Source: Pseudomonas sp. GM48
GTDB lineage: Bacteria > Pseudomonadota > Gammaproteobacteria > Pseudomonadales > Pseudomonadaceae
Direction: 5' to 3'
Assembly (NCBI RefSeq): GCF_000282335.1
Contig: NZ_AKJM01000050.1
Location: 1-48,271 of the forward strand
Length of the DNA: 48,271 nt
Part shown: piece by piece, positions 7,887-14,239 of the stretch
Position numbering within the stretch: position 1 is the first letter of the stretch
How the letters are laid out: each line of letters begins with the position of its first letter
Notes under the pieces: generated by a model
The model's database searches: none
The model's input: only the letters and a program-made list of their open reading frames with translations
Told to the model about the DNA's origin: nothing
Position numbers and translations under genes: made by a program

Positions 7887-9335
7887 TTACAAACCGCCCA
7901 TCAACAGGTATTTGATTTCCAGGTAGTCATCCAGACCGTACTTCGAACCCTCGCGACCCAGGCCCGATTCCTTGATGCCGCCGAACGGCGCCACTTCCGT
8001 GGAAATGATCCCTTCGTTGATCCCGACCATGCCGGCTTCCAGGCCTTCGGCCATGCGCCACACGCGGCCGATGTCGCGGCTGTAGAAGTAGGCGGACAAA
8101 CCGAATGGCGTGTCGTTGGCCTTTTGCAGTACCTCGGCTTCATCCTTGAAACGGAAGCAGGCAGCCACCGGGCCGAAGGTTTCATCCCGGGCGATCAGCA
8201 TCTCGCTGTTGGCGTCGGCGAGGATGGTCGGCTCGTAGAACGTGCCACCCAGCGCATGACGACGGCCACCACACAGGACCTTGGCGCCCTTCTCCACCGC
8301 GTCGCTCACGTGCAACTCGACCTTGGCCAGCGCAGCGTTGTTGATCAACGGACCTTGTTCGGTTTCGCCGTCCAGGGCGCTGCCGACACGCATCGCTGCA
8401 ACCGCTTCGGCGAGTTTGCCAGTGAAGGCTTCGTACACTCCGTCCTGAATGAAGAAGCGGTTCACACAAACGCAGGTCTGTCCGGTGTTGCGGAACTTCG
8501 AGGCCATCGCGCCTTTGACGGCAGCGTCCAGATCCGCGTCATCGAACACAATGAACGGCGCGTTGCCACCCAGTTCCAGCGAAACCTTTTTCAGGGTGTC
8601 GGCGGCCTGGCGCATCAGCAATTTGCCGGTGCGGGTCGAGCCGGTGAACGACAGCTTGCGCACGATGCTCGACGCTTGCAGCGCGCCACCGATCGCCACG
8701 GCATCACCGGAGACGATGTTGAACACGCCGGCCGGAATCCCGGCCTGCTCGGCCAGCACCGCCAGGGCAAAGGCCGACAGCGGGGTTTCTTCCGAGGGCT
8801 TGAGGATCATCGTGCAACCGGCGGCCAGCGCCGGACCGACCTTGCGGGTGACCATGGCCAGGGGGAAGTTCCACGGGGTAATCGCCGCGACGACGCCTAT
8901 GGCTTCCTTGACCACGATGATCCGCGCATCGGCCTTGTGGCTCGGGATCACGTCGCCGTAGGCACGCTTGGCTTCTTCGGCGAACCACTCCAGGAAGCTC
9001 GCGGCATACACCACTTCGCCCATCGCTTCGGCCAACGGCTTGCCTTGTTCGCGGCTGAGCAGCGTGGCCAGATCCTTCTGGTTGCTTAGCATCAAGTCGC
9101 TCCAGCGCTTGAGGCGCTGGCTGCGTTCCTTGGCAGTCAGCTTGCGCCAGGCCGGCAAGGCGCGGTTGGCGGCTTCGATGGCCAGGTTGGTTTCGTCTGC
9201 GCCGGCCTTTTGCACCTCAGCGATCAGTTCGCCGTTGGCCGGGTTCAGCACCGGATAAGTCGCACCGCCGCTGGGCCCCCCACCGCTTAACCATTGCCCA
9301 TCGATGAAATTGCCGTGACGAATCAACGCGCTCAT
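7887..9335 (-). CDS. NAD(P)-dependent aldehyde dehydrogenase, succinate-semialdehyde type
   Basis: 482-residue aldehyde dehydrogenase. Features in order: the N-terminal strand FIDGQWLSGG, TPWNFPLAMVTRKVGPALAA in the cofactor domain, SFTGSTRTGKLL, the general-base motif ELGGNAPFIVFDDADLD, the catalytic Cys region FRNTGQTCVCVNRF, and the C-terminal GGIKESGLGREGSKYGLDDY. The CVCVNR form and the REGSKYG tail are typical of the GabD group. The start at 9335 gives MSALIRHGNFIDGQW and overlaps the stop of the upstream reductase gene in ATGA. It is the last gene of the fae-like operon. A gabD symbol is withheld because the genetic context is not GABA catabolism. Confidence 0.93.
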   Translation of the reverse strand: MSALIRHGNFIDGQWLSGGGPSGGATYPVLNPANGELIAEVQKAGADETNLAIEAANRALPAWRKLTAKERSQRLKRWSDLMLSNQKDLATLLSREQGKPLAEAMGEVVYAASFLEWFAEEAKRAYGDVIPSHKADARIIVVKEAIGVVAAITPWNFPLAMVTRKVGPALAAGCTMILKPSEETPLSAFALAVLAEQAGIPAGVFNIVSGDAVAIGGALQASSIVRKLSFTGSTRTGKLLMRQAADTLKKVSLELGGNAPFIVFDDADLDAAVKGAMASKFRNTGQTCVCVNRFFIQDGVYEAFTGKLAEAVAAMRVGSALDGETEQGPLINNAALAKVELHVSDAVEKGAKVLCGGRRHALGGTFYEPTILADANSEMLIARDETFGPVAACFRFKDEAEVLQKANDTPFGLSAYFYSRDIGRVWRMAEGLEAGMVGINEGIISTEVAPFGGIKESGLGREGSKYGLDDYLEIKYLLMGGL

Positions 9336-10366
9336 GCCACGGCCTCGGTCAGGTTGAAACGATCCAGGCCCGGACGCGCAGTGCGCAGGATACGTTTGCC
9401 GGCGGTGTAATCGTTGATCACGTCGCACGGCGTGTAGTTGCGTTCCAGCTCGTGCAGCTCTTCGGTGTCGAGCCTGGTTTCCAGGGCCGCCAGGGCACTG
9501 TCGAACTGTTCGGTGGTGTCGGCGCCGACCAGCATGCAATCCACGCCCGGGTGGTTGGCCACCCACGCCTGGGCAATCTGCGCGTTGGACACGCCACGGG
9601 CACGGGCGACACGTTGCACCGAATGGGCGATTTCGAACGAGGCTTCGTCGCTGTACATCTGCTGGGTGAAGAAGTCGGTCTGGTTGCGGGTCGACTGCGC
9701 ATCACCGGTCAGCAGGCCACGGGCCAACGGGCTGAACACCGAGACACCGAGGCCCTGATCGCGGCAGAACGGGATCATCTCGCGCTCTTCTTCACGGTAG
9801 GCGCAGTTCAGTTGCAGCTGCATGTTGATCGGCTTGACCCAGCCATTGCGCTCGCAAGCCATGAGAATTTTCGCCAGTTGCCCGGTGAGCATGGTCGACA
9901 CGCCAATGTAGCGGGCCTTGCCGGAACGCACGATGTCGTTCATCGCGCTCATGGTTTCTTCGACCGGCGTGTTGACGTCGAAGTAGTGCAGCATGAAGAC
10001 GTCGACGTAATCCATGTCCAGGCGCTTCAGCGAAGCATCGATGCTGTCCATGATGTGCTTGCGCGAGTGGCCGCTGGCGTTGATACCACTGCGGGTGCCG
10101 TAGCCGACCTTGGTGGTGATCACCAGGTCTTCGCGACGGGCCAGGCGCTTGACGATGCGCCCCACCACTTCTTCGCCTGTGCCTGCGGAATAGAAATCCG
10201 CCAGGTCAATGAAGTTCACGCCCTTGTCCAGGGCGTGCTTGACGATCGGCTCGCTTTTCTTCTCATCGAAGATCCACGGTTTCCAATCCGGGGTGCCCAT
10301 GTTCATGGTGCCCAGGCACAGGCGGGAGACTTCGAGGCCGGAGTTGCCCAAACGAATGTATTGCAT
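9332..10366 (-). CDS. Aldo/keto reductase
   Basis: 344-residue NADPH-dependent oxidoreductase of the aldo/keto reductase superfamily, YdjG/Tas-like subgroup. It has the TIM-barrel tetrad: Asp-Tyr in FIDLADFYSAGTGEEVVG, Lys in VITTKVGYGTRSG, and His in YVDVFMLHYFDVNTPVEETM. The start at 10366 (MQYIRLGNSGLEVSRLCLGT) follows GAGG. It begins 10 bases after the Fae homologue and overlaps the dehydrogenase by four bases, so the three genes form one transcript. The pairing of a reductase with an aldehyde dehydrogenase suggests handling of a reactive carbonyl compound. Confidence 0.92.
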   Translation of the reverse strand: MQYIRLGNSGLEVSRLCLGTMNMGTPDWKPWIFDEKKSEPIVKHALDKGVNFIDLADFYSAGTGEEVVGRIVKRLARREDLVITTKVGYGTRSGINASGHSRKHIMDSIDASLKRLDMDYVDVFMLHYFDVNTPVEETMSAMNDIVRSGKARYIGVSTMLTGQLAKILMACERNGWVKPINMQLQLNCAYREEEREMIPFCRDQGLGVSVFSPLARGLLTGDAQSTRNQTDFFTQQMYSDEASFEIAHSVQRVARARGVSNAQIAQAWVANHPGVDCMLVGADTTEQFDSALAALETRLDTEELHELERNYTPCDVINDYTAGKRILRTARPGLDRFNLTEAVA

Positions 10367-10376
10367 GGCGCGGACC

Positions 10377-10889
10377 TCAGGCTTTTGGCGTGTAGAAAGG
10401 GTTGCTGATGTGATCGACCACATCTTTTAGCTGCGCGGTTTCCGGTTTGCCGGTCAGGGCGGCGCGGATTGCGGTGCGGCAGGCGTTGTAGTTGTTCAGG
10501 TACACCGCATCGAGGTCGTCGCAGGCCGGGTTGACCCAGTTGGCGGTGACGATGGCCCACTCGTCCTCGGCTTCCGGCGGCAGGGTGCCGTCGAGCAGTG
10601 CTTCCAGAACCGCCTTGGCAATGCCGGCCTGCGACGCGCCCCAGGTGGCGTTGCCGTGCAGGTCGCTGCCGATTGCGGCCTTGTTCACATACAGGGTCAT
10701 CGGCTTGACCGGGATGTTCGGCTGGGCGATCACCATGAACGGGCAGTGCCCCTGGCTAGGCGACGCCAGGCTGTTGGCGAACGCTTGCCCTGCCGGGCCG
10801 TTGCGCGGGCCGATCAGGATGTTGATGTGCGCGGCGTTCACGCCCGGGCCTTCGAAACCTTCACCGATGTACAGGTCGAGTTCTTTCAT
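10377..10889 (-). CDS. Formaldehyde-activating enzyme (Fae) homologue
   Basis: 170-residue protein matching the formaldehyde-activating enzyme family, which condenses formaldehyde with tetrahydromethanopterin in methylotrophs and methanogens. Recognisable segments are GEGFEGPGVNAAHINILIG with the family's active-site His at residue 21, GPRNGPAGQAFANSL, NIPVKPMTLYVNKAAI and WGASQAGIAKAVLEALLDG. The start at 10889 has AAGAG at eight bases; an ATG two codons earlier sits too close to it. Pseudomonads are not known to make tetrahydromethanopterin, so a different carrier or carbonyl substrate is likely. First recognised enzyme of an operon with the reductase and dehydrogenase. Family assignment is good; function is open. 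Confidence 0.88.
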   Translation of the reverse strand: MKELDLYIGEGFEGPGVNAAHINILIGPRNGPAGQAFANSLASPSQGHCPFMVIAQPNIPVKPMTLYVNKAAIGSDLHGNATWGASQAGIAKAVLEALLDGTLPPEAEDEWAIVTANWVNPACDDLDAVYLNNYNACRTAIRAALTGKPETAQLKDVVDHISNPFYTPKA

Positions 10890-10930
10890 GATCATTACTC
10901 TTGGGGACGCAGAGGGATTTGTTTGGAGGT

Positions 10931-11029
10931 TCAGCAGCGCACACAGGCACGGGGCCTGGCGTGGCAGATGTTCGGGTTCGAAGAGCGCAGCAGGACGCTG
11001 GCGAAGACGCGGCAGTGATGATGAGTCAT
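10931..11029 (-). CDS. Candidate 32-residue His/Cys leader peptide upstream of fae-like gene
   Basis: Short ORF reading MTHHHCRVFASVLLRSSN and ending in CVRC, with four Cys and four His in 32 residues. Third codon positions are mostly G or C like the local genes. An AACAACAAAAAAGAG stretch lies shortly upstream, with AAGAG about 10 bases before the ATG as a possible ribosome binding site. It lies in the 5' leader of the Fae-homologue operon and stops 41 bases before that gene. It could be a regulatory leader peptide or a small metal-binding protein; no family is recognised. It could also be chance. Confidence 0.35.
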   Translation of the reverse strand: MTHHHCRVFASVLLRSSNPNICHARPRACVRC

Positions 11030-11106
11030 GGTTGCAAACGCTCTTTTTTGTTGTTGATGAGCTGGTTTGCGATTTTTTAACACTGGGGGTTGGCGGGGCT
11101 GTAACC

Positions 11107-11145
11107 ATTAAAAGTCATGGGGGTATGACTTCAAGTCATACCCCC
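11107..11145 (-). promoter_or_regulatory. Promoter and palindromic operator of the fae-like operon
   Basis: Read leftward, TTGAAG (11134-11129) and TTTAAT (11112-11107) form a sigma-70-like pair with a 16-base spacer. A 27-base dyad covers the -35 region: arms 11119-11131 and 11133-11145 are perfectly complementary around one central base, with core GTATGACTT-C-AAGTCATAC. A third AAGTCAT half-site (11112-11118) makes a second overlapping dyad. Three phased half-sites over a promoter suggest binding by a dimeric regulator. The regulator is not identified. Confidence 0.6.
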
Positions 11146-11164
11146 TGAATACCTGCGAACAACC

Positions 11165-11255
11165 TGTGGGAGCGGGCTTGCTCGCGAAGGCGTAGTGTCA
11201 GTCGCTATCAATGTTGACTGATACGCCGCTTTCGCGAGCAAGCCCGCTCCCACAG
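11165..11255. repeat. REP pair
   Basis: Facing REP units (GTGGGAGCGGGCTTGCTCGC and its inverse) with an internal TGTCAGTCGCTATCA spacer, between the promoter of the fae-like operon and the end of the MxKDx-repeat gene. Confidence 0.9.
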
Positions 11256-11273
11256 GGTCTGCGGTGCTTGGAC

Positions 11274-11543
11274 TTACTGAGACATTTCGCTTTTTTTCAT
11301 TGCATCCTTGGACATTGCATCTTTTTTCATCGCGTCCTTGGACATTGCGTCCTTGGACATGCTGCCTTTGGACATGGCGTCCTTGGACATCGAATCGGTT
11401 TTCTTCATCGCGTCTTTCTTCATCGCATCCTTGGACATCGAGTCCTTGCTCATGCTGTCGTTACTCATAGTGTCAGCTGCAAAGACACTGGCGGCACCAA
11501 CGGCCAGGCACATGGACAGAACAACAGTGGTCAACTTTTTCAT
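11274..11543 (-). CDS. Secreted MxKDx pentapeptide-repeat protein
   Basis: 89-residue protein with a Sec signal peptide (MKKLTTVVLSMCLAVGAASV, cleavage near FAA/DT) and a mature part made almost wholly of tandem MSKDx/MKKDA pentapeptides (about 12 units). The start at 11543 is preceded by AAGGAG at ideal spacing. The repeat is rich in Met, Lys and Asp, and the family is annotated as pentapeptide MXKDX repeat protein; a periplasmic metal-binding role is plausible from Met/Asp content but not established. It lies just downstream of the molybdopterin oxidoreductase pair on the same strand. Confidence 0.85.
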   Translation of the reverse strand: MKKLTTVVLSMCLAVGAASVFAADTMSNDSMSKDSMSKDAMKKDAMKKTDSMSKDAMSKGSMSKDAMSKDAMKKDAMSKDAMKKSEMSQ

Positions 11544-11596
11544 GATGAAACTCCTTGGAGCACGGGATTGCGGACGGTGAATGTTTCGGGTGTTCA

Positions 11597-12382
11597 TCAG
11601 CTGCCACCAAACCAGTTGTAGCCCTGGTCTTCCCAGTAGCCGCCGCTGTAGGTGTTGCTGACGAAAATCGCCTGAATGTGTTTAGGGTTCTTGTAGCCAA
11701 GTTTGGTGGGCATGCGCAGCTTCATCGGGAAGCCGTATTGGCGCGGCAGCACCGCGCCGTCATAGGTCAGCGTCAGCAGGGTTTGCGCGTGCAGCGCGGT
11801 GGCCATGTCGATGCTGGTGTAGTAGTCGTCGGCGCATTTGAAACCGACATATTTGGCATCGGTGTCGGCGCCGATGCGCTTGAGGAAATCGCTGAAACGC
11901 ACGCCACCCCAACGACCGATCGCGCTCCAGCCTTCAACGCAAATGTGCCGGGTGATCTGCTCGGTCTGGGCCATGGCACGCAGCTCTTCGAGGCGCCAGC
12001 TGCGCTTGTCGGCGACCAGTCCGGTAACTTCCAGGCGATAGCTCTCCTCCTCCACCGTCGGTGCCTCGTCGATGCCGTAAAAGGCATTGAACGGAAACGG
12101 TCGGGTGATCATCGACTCGGGATAGGTCGGCGCCATCGCGTTGGGGTTGAACAGCCAGCCCTGCACGCGGTCGTTGAAGCGCGACATGGACGACAACGCG
12201 GTCTCGACGCTTTCGTTGTCGGTGATGTTGCAACCGGACAACATGGCCACGCCGCCCAGAGTCAGGCCGCGCAGCAGGAACGAGCGGCGCGAGCGGTCTT
12301 CAATCTGCGGGGCGAGGATCTTGCGGGCGTCGGTGAGGATCGACGACTCGTCCAGCCCGGGTATCTGAATGCGCTTTTTCAT
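11597..12382 (-). CDS. Molybdopterin-dependent oxidoreductase (sulfite oxidase/MsrP-like)
   Basis: 261-residue protein of the sulfite-oxidase fold. Twin-arginine motif SRRSFLLRGLT (residues 31-41) is followed by a hydrophobic stretch ending in LSGC with Cys at residue 51, so it may be a Tat-exported lipoprotein. The molybdenum-ligating Cys is Cys148 in RHICVEGWSAIGRWGG. Further conserved segments are GFKCADDYYTSIDM and GFPMKLRMPTKLGYKNPKHI. The stop-start overlap with the cytochrome b gene upstream (ATGA) shows a two-gene unit, as in MsrPQ-like systems. It lacks the N-terminus of true MsrP, so methionine-sulfoxide reduction should not be assumed. Confidence 0.9.
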   Translation of the reverse strand: MKKRIQIPGLDESSILTDARKILAPQIEDRSRRSFLLRGLTLGGVAMLSGCNITDNESVETALSSMSRFNDRVQGWLFNPNAMAPTYPESMITRPFPFNAFYGIDEAPTVEEESYRLEVTGLVADKRSWRLEELRAMAQTEQITRHICVEGWSAIGRWGGVRFSDFLKRIGADTDAKYVGFKCADDYYTSIDMATALHAQTLLTLTYDGAVLPRQYGFPMKLRMPTKLGYKNPKHIQAIFVSNTYSGGYWEDQGYNWFGGS

Positions 12383-12996
12383 GCTTGCTCCTTGCGGCCG
12401 ACGATCATGGCCAACAGCGTTTTCGGCACCAGCGCGACCATCAGCAGATGCACCGCCACGAAGGCCACCAACAGCGCCATAGCGAAGAAATGCACACGCC
12501 GTGCGCCTTCGTAACCGAACAGCAATTCACGCAACAGCGGGAACTGCACCGACTTCCACAACACCAGCCCGGAGAGCACCAGCAGCGTGATATCGACCAT
12601 CACGAACAGGTAGGCGACTCGTTGCACCTGGTTGTAATGACTGAGGTCGGCGTGTCCGAGTTTTCCGCGCAACGCGGCCCACAGGTCATGCAGCACGCCT
12701 CTGGGCGAAACCGGGAAGAAGCGTCGCTTCAGGCGTCCGCTGAACAGATTGAAGGCCAGGTAGATCAGGCCGTTGATCGCCAGGAACCACATCGCCGCGA
12801 AATGCCATTGCAGCGCGCCGCCCAGCCAGCCGCCGAGGGTGATCGACTTGGGAAAACTGAATTCGTAGATCGGCGAAGCGTTGTAGATGCGCCAGCCGCT
12901 GGTGACCATCACCAGCACCGCCAGGGCGTTAAGCCAATGGGTCAGGCGTAGCCAGCGTGGATGACTGGACTTGGGTGAAGCAGTGGTCTGCGACAT
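12379..12996 (-). CDS. Membrane cytochrome b561-type subunit
   Basis: 205-residue integral membrane protein with four hydrophobic segments. Likely haem-ligating His residues sit in LRLTHWLNALAVL, LQWHFAAMWFL, ARRVHFFAMALL and VAVHLLMVAL. It matches the cytochrome b561/thiosulfate-reductase cytochrome b group that feeds electrons from the quinone pool to a periplasmic molybdoenzyme. It overlaps the molybdopterin gene by four bases, so the pair is co-translated and probably forms one respiratory complex. Confidence 0.9.
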   Translation of the reverse strand: MSQTTASPKSSHPRWLRLTHWLNALAVLVMVTSGWRIYNASPIYEFSFPKSITLGGWLGGALQWHFAAMWFLAINGLIYLAFNLFSGRLKRRFFPVSPRGVLHDLWAALRGKLGHADLSHYNQVQRVAYLFVMVDITLLVLSGLVLWKSVQFPLLRELLFGYEGARRVHFFAMALLVAFVAVHLLMVALVPKTLLAMIVGRKEQA

Positions 12997-13112
12997 GTCC
13001 GGCTCCCGGTTGTTATTCGTTGGAGCCGATTATGGGAGCCGGAAGATCGCCAAATCCTCACGTAAAGTTAAATTAAACGTGATAACTCGTTCCTGACGAA
13101 CATCAGAAAACC

Positions 13113-13204
13113 TGTGGGAGCGGGCTTGCTCGCGAAGACGGTGTGTCAGTCGACATCTGTATTGCCTGACACACCGCTTTCGCGAGCAAGCCCGCTCCCA
13201 CAGG
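13113..13204. repeat. REP pair
   Basis: Facing REP units around a GTGTGTCAG...CTGACACAC spacer, almost identical to the pair at 7781-7872. It lies in the gap between the cytochrome b gene and the divergent methyltransferase. Confidence 0.9.
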
Positions 13205-13276
13205 GGGATTTGTGTGGTCCGCCGTATGCGCAATTATGTTTAAATGCCGCCCCCTACAAATGACCGACCCGACCCG

Positions 13277-14218
13277 ATGAACCCTGAAGCCCTCGCCACC
13301 CTCAACCAACAGGTGCTGACTGCCCTGGCGGCCGCCCCCACAGAAACCCGTCGCCTGTTCCACGGCCGTGGTCGCTGCTGGCCGGGGCTGGAGCAAGTGA
13401 CTGTGGACTGGTTGCAAGGCGTGGTGCTGGTGGCGCTGTTCAAGGAGCCGGAAGCAGCGCAACTGGAAGACTTGAAACAGTTGCTGATGGCGATTACCCA
13501 GTCTGAACAGTGGGCAAAATCCGGCGCCCATACGCTGCTGCTGCAACATCGCTACCTGCTGCAAAGCACCACCGAATGGCTGCTCGGGGAAGCCATCGAG
13601 GAAATGACCATCACCGAAGGCGGTCTGAAGTACCGGGTCGACCTGGGCCGCAAGCAGAACACCGGGCTGTTCCTCGACATGCGCTATGGTCGCGACTGGG
13701 TACGGGCCAATGCCGAAGGCAAACGGGTGTTGAACCTGTTCGCCTACACCTGCGGTTTTTCGGTGGCAGCCATCGAAGGCGGCGCGAGCCACGTGGTCAA
13801 CCTCGACATGTCGAGCCCGGCCCTGAGCCGTGGTCGCGACAACCACCGGCTCAACGGCCACGACTTGAGCAAGGTGAGTTTCCTCGGCCACGACCTGTTC
13901 AAGTCCTGGGGCAAGGTGATCGGCAAAGGCCCGTACGACCTGGTGATCATCGACCCGCCGTCGTTCCAGAAAGGCAGCTTTTTACTGACCAAGGATTACC
14001 AGCGCGTGCTGCGCCGTTTGCCGGAATTGCTCAGCCCGCAAGGTACCGTGCTGGCGTGCATGAACGACCCGGCGTTTGGCCCCGACTTCCTGATCGACGG
14101 CGTGACTCGTGAGGCACCGAGCTTGCGGTTCGAGCAGCGGCTGGAAAATCCGCCAGAGTTTCCGGATGCGGATGTCGAGTGTGGGTTGAAGGCGTTGGTG
14201 TTCAGGCTGGAAGGCTAA
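13277..14218 (+). CDS. Class I SAM-dependent methyltransferase, RlmI/RlmK-like
   Basis: 313-residue methyltransferase. The C-terminal two thirds hold the Rossmann fold: KQNTGLFLDMRYGRDWVR, then motif I VLNLFAYTCGFSVAAIEGGA (about residues 150-170), VVNLDMSSPALSRGRDNHRL, and the catalytic NPPY-type motif replaced by DLVIIDPPSFQKGSF (about residues 220-235). This layout matches the rRNA cytosine-5/guanine methyltransferase group RlmI/RlmK and related proteins. It lacks the RlmI PUA domain in recognisable form. An in-frame ATG at 13244 would add 11 Pro/Asp-rich residues; neither start has a clear ribosome binding site. The gene converges on the RHS gene with a 21-base gap. Confidence 0.85.
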   Translation: MNPEALATLNQQVLTALAAAPTETRRLFHGRGRCWPGLEQVTVDWLQGVVLVALFKEPEAAQLEDLKQLLMAITQSEQWAKSGAHTLLLQHRYLLQSTTEWLLGEAIEEMTITEGGLKYRVDLGRKQNTGLFLDMRYGRDWVRANAEGKRVLNLFAYTCGFSVAAIEGGASHVVNLDMSSPALSRGRDNHRLNGHDLSKVSFLGHDLFKSWGKVIGKGPYDLVIIDPPSFQKGSFLLTKDYQRVLRRLPELLSPQGTVLACMNDPAFGPDFLIDGVTREAPSLRFEQRLENPPEFPDADVECGLKALVFRLEG

Positions 14219-14239
14219 AAGATCACAGCCTGGACACTA

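Noticed and set aside
7782..9089. 435-codon plus-strand ORF
   Set aside because: Antisense shadow of the aldehyde dehydrogenase, with no recognisable domain and a REP at its start.
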